DNA from: Massilia arenae
GTDB lineage: Bacteria; Pseudomonadota; Gammaproteobacteria; Burkholderiales; Burkholderiaceae_D
Reading direction: 5' to 3'
Length of the DNA: 64,000 nt
Assembly (NCBI RefSeq): GCF_008014745.1
Contig: NZ_VPFD01000028.1
Coordinates: 1-64,000 of the forward strand
Shown here: positions 34,394 through 43,389 of the stretch, piece after piece
Layout: each line of letters opens with the position of its first letter
Numbering within the stretch: position 1 is the first letter of the stretch
Made by a program: the position numbers and the translations under genes
The notes under the pieces: model-generated
The model's input: only the letters and a program-made list of their open reading frames with translations
What the model was told of the DNA's origin: nothing
Databases searched by the model: none

Positions 34394-35734
34394 TCAATGC
34401 CCGCGCAACTCCGCATCGATCTTCGAATGCGCCGCCGTATCGCGCATGAACCAGCACACGACCAGCGTGCAGGCGATGACGCCGGTGACATACCAGTAGA
34501 AGCCAGACTCCATGTCGACCGACTTGAACCACAACCCGACGTACTCGGCCGTTCCACCAAAGATCGACACCGCGAACGCATACGGCACACCGACGCCGGT
34601 GGCGCGGATCGAGGCCGGGAACATCTCGGCCTTTACCAGCGCATTGATCGAGGTGTAGCCCGAGACGATGATCCAGGCGCAGGCGATCAGGCCGAAGGCT
34701 TCCCACGGGCCGCTGGCGTGGCGGATGGCCGTCAACAAGGGCACGGTGAAGATCGTGCCGAGCAGCGCGAAACCCACCAGCAGCGGGCGGCGGCCGATGC
34801 GGTCCGACAGCGCGCCGTACAGCGGCTGCAGGCACATGGCGAACAGCAGCGAGGCGGCCGAGACGGCCGTGGTCTGCGAGTCGGTCAGGCCGACCGACAG
34901 GCGCAGGAATTTCTGCATGTAGACGGTATAGACGTAGAACGCCAGGGTACCGCCCATGGTCAGGCCGACCACCAGCAGCACTTCCCTCGGGTGCTGGGCC
35001 AGCTGCCTCAGGCCGCCCATCGGCTTGGCCTTCTTGCGCGCCTTCTCGAACGAGTCGGTCTCTGGCATATCGTGGCGCATCATCAGCGCGATCAGGGCCA
35101 GCAGCGCGCCGCAGACGAAGGGAATGCGCCAGCCCCATTCACGCAGCTGGGCATCGGTGAGCAGGAAATGCTGCAGCACCAGCAGCAGCACCAGGGCCAG
35201 CAGCTGGCCGCCGATCAGGGTTACGTACTGGAAGCTGGCGTAGAAGCCGCGCCGCTTCGAGTCCGCCATCTCCGACAGGTAGGTCGCGCTGGCGCCGTAT
35301 TCGCCGCCCAGGCTCAGGCCTTGCAGCAGGCGCGCCAGCAGCAGGATGCAGGGCGACAGGATGCCGGCGGTGGCATAGGTCGGCGCGCAGGCGATCAGCA
35401 GCGAGCCGGCGCACATCAGCAGCACCGACGCCATCAGGGCCACCTTGCGGCCGTGGCGGTCGCCCAGGTGGCCGAACAGGATGCCGCCGATCGGGCGCAC
35501 GAAAAAGCCCAGGGCGAAGATGCCGGCGGTCGACATCATCTGGGCCGTGGGGTCCTGGGCCGGGAAGAAGGAATTGGCAAAGTACAGGGCGAAGGCCGCG
35601 TAGCAGTAGAAGTCGAACCACTCGACCAGGTTGCCGGCCGAGCCGACGAAGATGGCGCGCAGGCGCGCGCCGGAAATGGGTTCGGCGGCCTGCGGCTGTG
35701 CGCCGGCGACCGGATTGCTGATGGTTGTTGTCAT
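34394..35734 (-). CDS. MFS metabolite:H+ symporter (KgtP/dicarboxylate type)
   Basis: A 446-residue transporter with 12 membrane helices of the MHS family (KgtP-like). Visible features: EWFDFYCYAAFA in helix 1, HLGDRHGRK in the loop after helix 2, RLLQGLSLGGEYG in helix 4 and DRIGRRP in the second half. Such proteins take up alpha-ketoglutarate or related carboxylates with protons. Start at 35734 follows GGAGACAC. It is divergent from a DctB-like kinase/response regulator pair that probably controls it. The exact substrate is inferred. Confidence 0.75.
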   Translation of the reverse strand: MTTTISNPVAGAQPQAAEPISGARLRAIFVGSAGNLVEWFDFYCYAAFALYFANSFFPAQDPTAQMMSTAGIFALGFFVRPIGGILFGHLGDRHGRKVALMASVLLMCAGSLLIACAPTYATAGILSPCILLLARLLQGLSLGGEYGASATYLSEMADSKRRGFYASFQYVTLIGGQLLALVLLLVLQHFLLTDAQLREWGWRIPFVCGALLALIALMMRHDMPETDSFEKARKKAKPMGGLRQLAQHPREVLLVVGLTMGGTLAFYVYTVYMQKFLRLSVGLTDSQTTAVSAASLLFAMCLQPLYGALSDRIGRRPLLVGFALLGTIFTVPLLTAIRHASGPWEAFGLIACAWIIVSGYTSINALVKAEMFPASIRATGVGVPYAFAVSIFGGTAEYVGLWFKSVDMESGFYWYVTGVIACTLVVCWFMRDTAAHSKIDAELRGH

Positions 35735-35801
35735 GAAGGTGTCTCCTCTTCTGGAAACCCCATTGTCGGCACCGGTAGAGGCCGGCACATCCGCAATATT
35801 G

Positions 35802-35839
35802 GCGCGGCCTCCTCCGTAAAAATACGGAGGAGGCCGCGC
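35802..35839. repeat. 17-bp perfect inverted repeat between transporter and kinase genes
   Basis: CGCGGCCTCCTCCGTA-containing arm 35802-35818 and its exact complement 35823-35839 flank an AAAA loop. This very stable hairpin lies about 50 bp upstream of the kinase start and 68 bp upstream of the transporter start on the other strand. There is no T-run, so it is not a standard terminator; it may be an operator or an RNA hairpin. Confidence 0.7.
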
Positions 35840-35888
35840 GAAGCCTGTACAGCTGCTATTGTTGGCTATTTTGGCCAGGGACTATTCG

Positions 35889-38018
35889 ATGTCATCCTTG
35901 TTCAAACGACATCTCTGGCGCAAGCTGCTCGCCGTGGCGGGAGCGCTGGCCCTGATCTTCGCCGCCGGCTGGTTCGCCGAGCAGCGCGAACTGCAGGCCA
36001 AGATGGAGGCGCTGCACCAGGCGACGGCGGCGCACGTACTCGGCCTGCGCGGCCTGGTAGAAAAGCACGACTTTTTGCCGCATGCGGCGGCGCGCCATCC
36101 CGACGTGCATCACTTGCTGCAGGCACCCCATGACGCCGCGCTGCAGTCGCGCGTAAATGCCTATTTTGCCGACCTGCAGACGACCACCGGCGCCACCGCG
36201 CTGTTCCTGATCGATCGCGCGGGCCTGACCATCGCCTCCAGCAACTGGAACCTGCCATCGAGCTTCGTCGGCGAGTCCTACCGCCAGCGTCCCTATTTCG
36301 AGGATGCGGTGGAAGGCCGCCGCGGGCTGTTCTTCGGCCTGGGCCTGACCACCGGCCAGGCCGGCCTGTTCATCGCGGAGCCCGTGCGCGAGGGGAACGA
36401 CGTGACCGGCGTCATGGTCGTCAAGATCAGCCTCGATCCGCTGGAGCAGACATGGCGCGATGGCGCCAACCCGGTAGTCCTCAGGGACAGCCGCGGCGTC
36501 GTGTTCCTGAGCGGCGTGCCCGAGTGGCTATTCAAGAGCCTCGGCCCGGTGTCGGCACTGGACGCGGCCTGGATCGCGGACCACGGCCAGTACGGCGCGC
36601 GGCGCCGCTTCGACGTCCTGCCGTGGACGATCCGGGTGCGCGACGACGTGCCGGGCTTCGTCCTGAGGACCAGCACCGGCGGAAAGGCGCGCGACTATCT
36701 TGCGCTGGATACGCCGCTGCCCGGCCTGGGCTGGACCCTGACGGTCCTCGAGGACATGCGCGAGGTGCGCGAGGCGCGGCGCCTGGCGCTCGCGCTGGGC
36801 ACGCTGGCGATGGCCCTGCTGCTGCTGGGCGTGCTGTACTGGCGCCTGCGCGAGCGACGCTATGCCGAGCAGCAGTCGGCCCGGCTCGAGCTCGAGCACC
36901 GGGTCGAAGAGCGCACCCGCGACCTCCAGCAGGAATACGCCTTCCGCAAGGCGATGGAGGACTCCCTGCTGGTCGGCATGCGCGCGCGCGACCCGGAGGG
37001 CAAGATCATCTACGTCAACCCCGCCTTCTGCGCCATGGTCGGCTACAGTCCGGACGAATTGCTCGGCTGCCGGCCGCCCTACCCCTACTGGCATCCGGAC
37101 GACCTGGAAAAGCAGGCCAGGGATAGTGACGACGCCCTGCAGGGACGCGCCGCGCCGCACGGCTTCGAATCGCGCATCCGCCACAAGGACGGACACGACG
37201 TACTCACCATGATATATACCGCGCCCCTGATCGACGCCGACGGCGTGCACCGGGGGTGGATGAGTTCGATCGTGGACATCACCGCGCAAAAGCAGGCGGA
37301 GGCGCGCCAGCGCGACCAGGAACTGCGCCTGCAGCGCAGCGCGCGCCTGGCCAGCGCCGGCGAGATGGCATCCACCCTGGCCCACGAGCTCAATCAACCC
37401 CTGATGGCGCTGTCCAACTTCGCGATCGCCTCGCGCGCCCTCGCCGCCAGGGGCGAAGCCGCCATGCTGACCGGCGCGCTCGACGACATCGTCGAGCAAT
37501 CGCGGCGCGCCAGCGAGATCGTCAAGCGGGTGCGCGCCATGATCAACCCGCAGCGAGCCGACTACGCCACCCTCGTCATCGGCGCCGTGATCGACCATGT
37601 CGAAGCGCTGCTCAGGCCAGAGCTGAACGGCCAGGGAGTGCTGCTGCGCGTGATGCTGGAAGACCCCGCCGTGAAGGTGCGCGGCGACCAGGTCCTGCTC
37701 GAGCAGGTGCTGGTCAACCTGATCCACAACGCGGCGCAGGCCATGCACGACCAGCCGCGCCATCGGCGCCGCATCGTGCTGGCCACGTGCCGGGTCGCGC
37801 AGGGTGTGCGGATCGCGGTCAGCGACCAGGGGCCGGGCATCCCGCCCGACCAGCTCGACCAGATCTTCGCCCCCTTCTTCACCACCAAGCGCGACGGCCT
37901 TGGCCTGGGCCTGAACATCTGCCGCACCATTGTCGAGGCCCATGGTGGGTCGATGACGGTGGTGAATGAGGCCGAGGGCGGCGCCACCTTCTCGTTCATC
38001 CTGCCTATCGCTCACTGA
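35889..38018 (+). CDS. DctB-like sensor histidine kinase with PAS domain
   Basis: A 709-residue membrane kinase. Membrane helix near residues 11-33, a periplasmic Cache-like sensor (about 45-285, with FLIDRAGLTIASSNW and YFEDAVEGRRGLFFGLG), second membrane helix near 300-320, coiled coil, PAS domain (about 360-480), then HisKA with phospho-His near residue 499 (LAHELNQPLMALS), N box (LIHNAAQAM), VSDQGPGIP and GLGLGLNI. The sensor style matches DctB kinases that detect C4-dicarboxylates. It is followed 10 bp later by its response regulator. The neighbouring MFS transporter is the likely target. Confidence 0.85.
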   Translation: MSSLFKRHLWRKLLAVAGALALIFAAGWFAEQRELQAKMEALHQATAAHVLGLRGLVEKHDFLPHAAARHPDVHHLLQAPHDAALQSRVNAYFADLQTTTGATALFLIDRAGLTIASSNWNLPSSFVGESYRQRPYFEDAVEGRRGLFFGLGLTTGQAGLFIAEPVREGNDVTGVMVVKISLDPLEQTWRDGANPVVLRDSRGVVFLSGVPEWLFKSLGPVSALDAAWIADHGQYGARRRFDVLPWTIRVRDDVPGFVLRTSTGGKARDYLALDTPLPGLGWTLTVLEDMREVREARRLALALGTLAMALLLLGVLYWRLRERRYAEQQSARLELEHRVEERTRDLQQEYAFRKAMEDSLLVGMRARDPEGKIIYVNPAFCAMVGYSPDELLGCRPPYPYWHPDDLEKQARDSDDALQGRAAPHGFESRIRHKDGHDVLTMIYTAPLIDADGVHRGWMSSIVDITAQKQAEARQRDQELRLQRSARLASAGEMASTLAHELNQPLMALSNFAIASRALAARGEAAMLTGALDDIVEQSRRASEIVKRVRAMINPQRADYATLVIGAVIDHVEALLRPELNGQGVLLRVMLEDPAVKVRGDQVLLEQVLVNLIHNAAQAMHDQPRHRRRIVLATCRVAQGVRIAVSDQGPGIPPDQLDQIFAPFFTTKRDGLGLGLNICRTIVEAHGGSMTVVNEAEGGATFSFILPIAH

Positions 38019-38028
38019 AAACAGTACC

Positions 38029-38628
38029 ATGAAAGATTCACCACTAACCCTATACGTCGTCGACGACGACGAAGCCCTGCGCCGCTCGATGCTGCTCCTG
38101 CTGTTCTCGCAGGGGCTGGCGGTGCAGGCCTTCGACTCCGGCGAAGCCTTCCTCGATGCCGTCGACCTGAGCCAGCCGGGATGCGTGATCCTCGACTTGC
38201 GCATGGGCGGCATGAGCGGCCTGGCCGTGTTCGAGCGCCTGCGCGCCGAACATAGTCCTCTTGTGACGGTGTTCCTGTCCGGGCACGGCGACATCCCCAT
38301 GGCCCTCGAAGCGGTGCGCAGTGGCGCCTGGGACTGGGTGGCCAAGCCGGACACCCAGCAATTGCTGGACAAGCTGCCTGACGCCATCACGGAGGCCCGC
38401 GCGCGCGGCCACGCGAGCCGACTGTGGGAAGAATTGACGCCGCGCGAGCGCGAAGTCGCGCGCCTGGTCGGCCTGGGGCAGCCCAACAAGGAGATCGCGC
38501 GGGTGCTGGTGCCGCCCTGCGGTCCGCGCTCGGTCGAGACGCACCGCGCCAACATCTTTCATAAGCTGGGGTGCGCCAACGACAACGAACTCGGAAGGTG
38601 GCTGGCGGCCTACCCCTGGCTTCGATAG
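38029..38628 (+). CDS. FixJ/NarL-type response regulator
   Basis: A 199-residue regulator. Receiver domain at residues 1-120 with VVDDDEA, phospho-Asp in ILDLRMGG and Lys in AKPD; then a LuxR-type DNA-binding domain (LTPREREVARLVGLGQPNKEIA ... SVETHRANIFHKLG). Between these helices the turn reads VLVPPCGPRSVETH instead of the usual V-L-x-I-S-P-R-x-V: about two extra residues, including Cys, in the helix-turn-helix. It ends 4 bp from the convergent MocR gene. It probably regulates the divergent transporter and its own operon. Confidence 0.85.
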   Translation: MKDSPLTLYVVDDDEALRRSMLLLLFSQGLAVQAFDSGEAFLDAVDLSQPGCVILDLRMGGMSGLAVFERLRAEHSPLVTVFLSGHGDIPMALEAVRSGAWDWVAKPDTQQLLDKLPDAITEARARGHASRLWEELTPREREVARLVGLGQPNKEIARVLVPPCGPRSVETHRANIFHKLGCANDNELGRWLAAYPWLR

Positions 38629-38632
38629 AAGC

Positions 38633-40171
38633 TTATTTGCGCGGCCACTGGCCCTCGATCACCAGCGCCAGCGCCTCGACGCCCTGCCGGATCGCTTCCG
38701 GCTTCACCGCCGAAAAGCCGAGCAGCAGGCCGGGATCTACCGCGCAGGCAGGCGTGGCGGCGGCGTTCGCGTAATACCCCAGCGGCCTCAATTCGATGCC
38801 GGCCTCCAGCGCCGCCTGCGCAACCCTCGCTTCATCCGGGATGCGCCCCTTGCGGTCGGGCCTGAAATGCATGCACAGGTCGAGCCCCACGTCGGCCGGC
38901 CCGCAGGCGAGGCGCTCACCGAGCCGGTGTTCCAGCGCCGCCATCAAGACCGAGCGCCGTTCGGCATAGGCGTCGCGCGTGCGCCGGATATGGCGCATGA
39001 AGTGTCCTTCGGCGATAAAGTCCGCCAACACGGCCTGCGGCAGCATGGCGTGGTGCATGTCGACCACCGCCTTGGCGCGCGCCAGCGGCTCGGCCAGCGC
39101 CGGCGGCGCCACCACATAACCCAGGCGCAGCGCCGGGAACAGCACCTTCGACAGGGTGCCGACGTAGACCACGCAGCCGGCGCGGTCCAGGCTCTGCATC
39201 GAAGCCAGCGGCGGGCCGGTGTAGCGGTATTCGCTGTCGTAGTCGTCCTCGATCACCCAGGCGCGTTTGGCCGCGGCCCAGCGCAGCAGCTCCAGCCGGC
39301 GCGCCAGGCTCATGGTCGCGCCCAGCGGCAGCTGGTGCGATGGCGTCGCGAACACCAGGCGCGCATCGGGATAGTGGCGCGCGCCATAGGCCACGTCCAT
39401 GCCCTCGCTCGTCACCGGCACGGTGCGGATGCGCGCACCGGCCACCAGCATCGGCGCACAGGCGCCCTGGTAGCCGGGCGACTCGACCCAGACTTCGTCG
39501 CCCGGCGCCAGCAGCAGCTGCGTCAGCAGATACAGCGCCTGCTGCGAGCCCGAGGTAATGACGATCTGCTCCGGCGTGCAGACCACGCCGCGCGAGGCGC
39601 GCAGGTAGGCGCACAGCAGCTCGCGCAGCGGGGCGTAGCCATTGGCGGGACCGTAGCCGAGATAGGGTCCCCGCTGTGCATGGCGCAGGTGGCGCGCTTC
39701 GAGCTTGCGCCACAGGTCGAAGGGGAACAGGTCCAGGCCCGGCATGCTGGGGCGGAAGGCGCGCACCGCGCCCTCGTAGAGACGGCGCGTGCCCATGGCT
39801 TCCGCCAGCACCGCGCCGCGTTCCGGCAGCGCGCGCAGCAGCCCCGGCGCAGCCGGCGCCTGGCGCGCCAGCGGCAAGGCTTCGTCGACGAAGGTGCCTT
39901 GCCCCACGCCGCCGCGCAGATAGCCTTCGCTGGTGAGCTGGTCATAGGCCGCCAGCACGGTCTGGCGCGACACGCCGAGCTGCCGGCACAAGTCGCGCGT
40001 GGCCGGCAGGCGCGCACCCGGCGCCAGCGCGCCGTGCAGGATCGCCTCTTTCAGGCGGGCGTACAACTGGCGAAACAGCGGCACGTCGCTGCTGCGATCG
40101 AGCGAGACGCCGGCGATCAGGTCATGGACGTGCATGGCGGATGGCGAAGAATTGGTACGCCCATCTTCCAT
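38633..40171 (-). CDS. MocR/PdxR-type regulator (GntR HTH plus aminotransferase fold)
   Basis: A 512-residue fusion. N-terminal GntR winged helix (about residues 25-95: PLFRQLYARLKEAI, GARLPATRDLCRQLGVSRQTV, GQGTFV). The rest is a PLP-dependent aminotransferase class I fold; the PLP lysine region is YVGTLSKVLFPALRLGY and the aspartate DDYDSEYRY is present. These regulators bind PLP and control pyridoxal or GABA/taurine genes; the divergent target is a PaiB-like FMN-binding gene. An ATG at 40135 is an alternative start. The substrate sensed is unknown. Confidence 0.9.
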   Translation of the reverse strand: MEDGRTNSSPSAMHVHDLIAGVSLDRSSDVPLFRQLYARLKEAILHGALAPGARLPATRDLCRQLGVSRQTVLAAYDQLTSEGYLRGGVGQGTFVDEALPLARQAPAAPGLLRALPERGAVLAEAMGTRRLYEGAVRAFRPSMPGLDLFPFDLWRKLEARHLRHAQRGPYLGYGPANGYAPLRELLCAYLRASRGVVCTPEQIVITSGSQQALYLLTQLLLAPGDEVWVESPGYQGACAPMLVAGARIRTVPVTSEGMDVAYGARHYPDARLVFATPSHQLPLGATMSLARRLELLRWAAAKRAWVIEDDYDSEYRYTGPPLASMQSLDRAGCVVYVGTLSKVLFPALRLGYVVAPPALAEPLARAKAVVDMHHAMLPQAVLADFIAEGHFMRHIRRTRDAYAERRSVLMAALEHRLGERLACGPADVGLDLCMHFRPDRKGRIPDEARVAQAALEAGIELRPLGYYANAAATPACAVDPGLLLGFSAVKPEAIRQGVEALALVIEGQWPRK

Positions 40172-40245
40172 GGAATTGGCTATTTCAGCAAGCCAAAGCA
40201 GGGCCTACGATAAGGGCCTTGATCGTCATCCTGGAGAACATCTCG

Positions 40246-40794
40246 ATGTACTGCCCTGCCCGCTTCACGCAATCCGAGTCAGCCCCGATGCACGCCCTGG
40301 TCGCCGACCATCCGCTGGGGATGCTGGTCACGCAGCGCGACGGCATGCCGGATGCCGACCACCTGCCGTTCGAACTGCTGCCAGATGAAGGCGTGCTGCG
40401 CGGCCACGTGGCGCGCGGTAATCCGGTGTGGCAGCGCGCCGGGCAGCGGGTGCTGGTGGTGTTTCGCGGGCCGTCCGGCTATGCGACGCCGGACCGGATC
40501 GAAAAAGCCGAAAATGGCGGCCGGGTGGTGCCGACCTGGACCTACAACGTGGTGCACGTGCACGGCACGCTGCGCGCGATCGACGACCGGGACTGGCTAC
40601 GCGCGCTGGTCGAGCGCCAGACCGACCGCCAGGAAGCGGCGCTGCCGGATCCGTGGTCGGTCGACGATGCCCCGGCCGACTACACGGCCAAGCTGCTGGC
40701 CGCCATCGTCGGCATCGAGATCGCGATCGACCGCATCGAGGGGAAGTGGAAAAGCGAGCCGCCGCCGCGGGTGGCAACGGCACAGCTCGCTTGA
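40246..40794 (+). CDS. PaiB-like FMN-binding negative regulator
   Basis: A 182-residue protein of the PaiB family (FMN-binding split barrel). Visible are MYCPARF at the start, LPFELL, GHVARGNPVW, VVFRGPSGYATPDRIEK-type segments and VVPTWTYNVVHVHG, all typical. In Bacillus PaiB represses protease and sporulation genes, but most proteobacterial members are uncharacterised FMN proteins. Start at 40246 follows GGAGAAC. Divergent from the MocR gene, its likely regulator. Its stop codon lies in a three-copy 14-bp repeat. Confidence 0.85.
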   Translation: MYCPARFTQSESAPMHALVADHPLGMLVTQRDGMPDADHLPFELLPDEGVLRGHVARGNPVWQRAGQRVLVVFRGPSGYATPDRIEKAENGGRVVPTWTYNVVHVHGTLRAIDDRDWLRALVERQTDRQEAALPDPWSVDDAPADYTAKLLAAIVGIEIAIDRIEGKWKSEPPPRVATAQLA

Positions 40795-40833
40795 GAACTG
40801 CTCAGTGAGAACTGCTTAGTGAGAACTGTTTAG
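40792..40833. repeat. Three tandem 14-bp repeats
   Basis: TGAGAACTGCTCAG, TGAGAACTGCTTAG and TGAGAACTGTTTAG follow each other without gaps. The first supplies the PaiB gene stop codon (TGA), and the last overlaps the stop codon of the convergent DUF4142 gene. Likely a small slippage expansion. Confidence 0.9.
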
Positions 40834-41474
40834 TGGCTGGAACCGGTATGGCCAGCAGCGCCGGTGCTGCCGGTGCTGCTTGACTTGCCCTGCGCCAGTT
40901 GCTCGGCATGCTTGAGGTGCTCCTGGACGACCGGGATCGTCTTGTCGACCTGGCCCTTGACGTCAGCATCCTTGGCGCCTTTCGACGCCTTTTGCAGCTT
41001 GGCCAGGGTTTCCTTGTGCGCACCGACGCCGCCCTGCTTGACATAGGCCTTGTCGAAGGCGTCGCCCGACAGTTTCTCGAGCTTGGCCGACATGGCCTTG
41101 TGCTTGGCGTCGAGCTCGGTCGGCAGGGTCACGCTCTTGGACTGGGCCAGGGTCTGCACCTCGGTCAGCGCCTTGCCGTGATCGTCGACCATTTTTTGCG
41201 CGAAGGCTTTCACTTCGGCGTTCTGGCTCTTGCTTTGCGCCAGCTTGCCCATTTCGACTTCGGCCATATTGGACATTGCCATGTCGGTGATGGCCTTGCG
41301 GTCAGCGCTGGTCAGCTTGGCGCTGCCGCTGGCGGTGGCCGACGTCGCGCTGCTGCCCGACTGCTGGCCGGCCTGGGTGGATTCGCCGGTCTGCGCCTGC
41401 GCGCCGACCGCACCGAACATGGCGGCGGCAACCGATACCGCCAGCATGCGCTTGATCATGGGATTTTTAGACAT
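40830..41474 (-). CDS. DUF4142 protein, exported
   Basis: A 214-residue protein with a Sec signal peptide (residues 1-27, ending GAQAQ). The mature part is a ferritin-like four-helix DUF4142 domain with DHGKALTEVQTLAQSK and KHKAMSAKLEKLSG segments, after a Ser/Thr/Gly-rich linker and before a Ser/Gly tail. DUF4142 proteins are common in envelope stress and outer-membrane settings; function not known. Start at 41474 has GGAGAG upstream. It stands alone. Confidence 0.8.
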   Translation of the reverse strand: MSKNPMIKRMLAVSVAAAMFGAVGAQAQTGESTQAGQQSGSSATSATASGSAKLTSADRKAITDMAMSNMAEVEMGKLAQSKSQNAEVKAFAQKMVDDHGKALTEVQTLAQSKSVTLPTELDAKHKAMSAKLEKLSGDAFDKAYVKQGGVGAHKETLAKLQKASKGAKDADVKGQVDKTIPVVQEHLKHAEQLAQGKSSSTGSTGAAGHTGSSH

Positions 41475-41565
41475 TTCGCTCTCCGTTGAGATTTTGGATG
41501 AGCCGAGTGTAGTCCTGCCTGCTCAAAACTAGCGCCCGTTAGCCGACAAGCAATTTCATAAGAAA

Positions 41566-41591
41566 AAAGCCAGCCTGGACAGGCTGGCTTT
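41566..41591 (-). terminator. Rho-independent terminator of the acid phosphatase gene
   Basis: Arms AAAGCCAGCCT (41566-41576) and AGGCTGGCTTT (41581-41591) form an 11-bp stem with a GGAC loop. On the minus strand it is followed by TTTTTT. It lies 18 bp after the phosphatase stop codon. Confidence 0.85.
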
Positions 41592-41608
41592 CGAGCAGAG
41601 CAGCGGGA

Positions 41609-43276
41609 TCAGCGGAAGCTGAGCGCCGCCGTCAGGTCGCCCGGCGGGCGCGCGCCGCGCGCTTCGAAAGCGGCGTTGCGGGTAGTCAGGCCCTCGAGCA
41701 GCGGCAGGCCGTGTAGGCGCGTGATGAAGCGCAGGATCGAGGTCGTGTCGTAGAAATTGTGGTCGACCGCGCCGCGCTTGGCGTGCGGCGACACCACGAT
41801 CGCCGGGATGCGCGAACCCGGGCCCCAGCGGTCGCCCTGCGGCGGCGCCACGTGATCCCACCAGCCGCCGTTTTCGTCGAAAGTGATCACCACCACCATG
41901 TCCTTCCATTGCGGTGATTTCTTCAGGTGCTCGATGATATTGGCGACGTGGGCGTCGCCCGACTCGATGTCCGAGTAGCCGGCGTGCAGGTTCAGGTTGC
42001 CCTGCGGCTTGTAGAAGGCCACCGCCGGCAGCTTGCCGGCGACGATGTCGGCGATGAACTTGTTGGAGATCGGACTGTCGCCCAGGCCGCCGTCGCGCAG
42101 GTGTTCCGCGCGTTCTTTCGTGCCCGGCGCAAACTGCTTGAAGTAATTGAACGGTTGGTGGTGATACTGGAAGTTCGGCCGCTCGCCGGCGCCGCGGCCG
42201 TCGAGCGCCGCCTGCATGCCGCCGCCATACCAGGCCCAGCTCACGCCCTTCTTCGACAGCAGGTCGCCGATCGTGTCATACGTCTGCGGCGGCAGGGTCG
42301 ACCCATCGGCAGGATCGGCGTGCAGCGGGTCGCCGTCGAAGGCCGGACGCACCCAGCTCGGTTGATAGGGCGGCGCCATCGTGTTGACGGCGTAGCCGTC
42401 GGGCGTCATCGCGCCGTTGCGCACGAACTTCGGCTTGCCTTCCAGCGCCGAGGCCGGCGAATCGGGGGCCAGCGTCAGGCGCACGCCCTGCGGGCCGTCG
42501 TCCAGCACCGCGATCTTGTTCTTCGCGGCGGTTTCGGACGCATTGAAGTATTCGGGCACGCGGCCGCTGATCAGGAACTGGTGGTTCAGGTAGGAGCCGC
42601 CGAAAGCCGCCATGAAGAAGTTGTCGCACAGGGTGAACTCGCGCGCGATCTGGTACAGGCCCAGGTTCTTCGCCGTCTCGCCGTAATAACCCATCACCAT
42701 GCCGCCGGCATCGGACCAGGCGGCAAAGCCGTCGTTACGGCCGCCATTGATCTGCATCTGGTTGTGATAGAACTGGTGCACCAGGTCGCGCGTGATGACG
42801 CCTTCCGGCAGTGGCTTGCCCTCCGCATCGGTCAGCTTGTACGGCGCGTTTGGCATGTTGGCCGACTGGGCTTCGGTGGTGATGTAGTCCTTGCCGCCGA
42901 TATTCTGGCGGCCCGGCACCACGCCGCCCCAGGCCTTGGGCAAGGTTGGCAGGATCGAACCATCGCGGTCGCGCTGCTGGACGGCGGCTGCCGGCACGCT
43001 CGCCAGTGGCACGGCCAGGCCGGGGAAGTCGGCGAACAGGTTGTTGAAGCTGCGGTTTTCCAGGTAGATCACGACCACGTTCTTGACGCGGGCGCGCAGC
43101 TTGGCGTCGAGCGAGCCCTTGGCGGCGGGCTTGGCCACGGCTGCCTGGCTCACACCGGGCAAGGTGGCGGCGGCGCCGACCGCGGCGGCGGCGTGGAAGA
43201 TGCGCCTGCGCGCGGGATTGTCTGGCTGGATGGACGCCTCGGGTCCGCAGTGTTGCTCTCGCTCTTGATCTTGCAC
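41609..43276 (-). CDS. Phosphoesterase of the acid phosphatase/phospholipase C family
   Basis: A 555-residue exported enzyme of the AcpA/PlcC superfamily. GTG start at 43276 with a GAGGAG site. A twin-arginine-like leader (PARRRIFHAAAAVGAAATLP) precedes the catalytic part. Motifs are VIYLENRSFNNLF (metal-binding Glu-Asn and nucleophile Ser), HQFYHNQMQINGGRNDGF, FDENGGWWDHVAPP and SPHAKRG, as in Francisella AcpA. The enzyme hydrolyses phosphomonoesters or phospholipids in the periplasm; which one is not clear. Confidence 0.85.
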   Translation of the reverse strand: MQDQEREQHCGPEASIQPDNPARRRIFHAAAAVGAAATLPGVSQAAVAKPAAKGSLDAKLRARVKNVVVIYLENRSFNNLFADFPGLAVPLASVPAAAVQQRDRDGSILPTLPKAWGGVVPGRQNIGGKDYITTEAQSANMPNAPYKLTDAEGKPLPEGVITRDLVHQFYHNQMQINGGRNDGFAAWSDAGGMVMGYYGETAKNLGLYQIAREFTLCDNFFMAAFGGSYLNHQFLISGRVPEYFNASETAAKNKIAVLDDGPQGVRLTLAPDSPASALEGKPKFVRNGAMTPDGYAVNTMAPPYQPSWVRPAFDGDPLHADPADGSTLPPQTYDTIGDLLSKKGVSWAWYGGGMQAALDGRGAGERPNFQYHHQPFNYFKQFAPGTKERAEHLRDGGLGDSPISNKFIADIVAGKLPAVAFYKPQGNLNLHAGYSDIESGDAHVANIIEHLKKSPQWKDMVVVITFDENGGWWDHVAPPQGDRWGPGSRIPAIVVSPHAKRGAVDHNFYDTTSILRFITRLHGLPLLEGLTTRNAAFEARGARPPGDLTAALSFR

Positions 43277-43318
43277 GTATCACTCCTCTTGCTGTCGGCC
43301 CAGACGGCCGCAAAGGAA

Positions 43319-43347
43319 GTATTATCCGCGCAATTTACAATTGGAAA
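43319..43347 (-). promoter_or_regulatory. Promoter of the acid phosphatase gene
   Basis: On the minus strand: TTTCCA (43342-43347), 17 bp, TAATAC (43319-43324), about 43 bases before the GTG start. The match to the sigma-70 pattern is fair. Confidence 0.4.
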
Positions 43348-43389
43348 CAATCAGAAACAAATAAAGTGTGGTGCGTCAAAGAGGCGTCA

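Noticed and set aside
35802-35839. Rho-independent terminator
   Set aside because: Both flanking genes start rather than end here, and there is no T-run.
40792-40833. CRISPR-like repeat array
   Set aside because: Units are contiguous with no spacers; simple tandem repeat.
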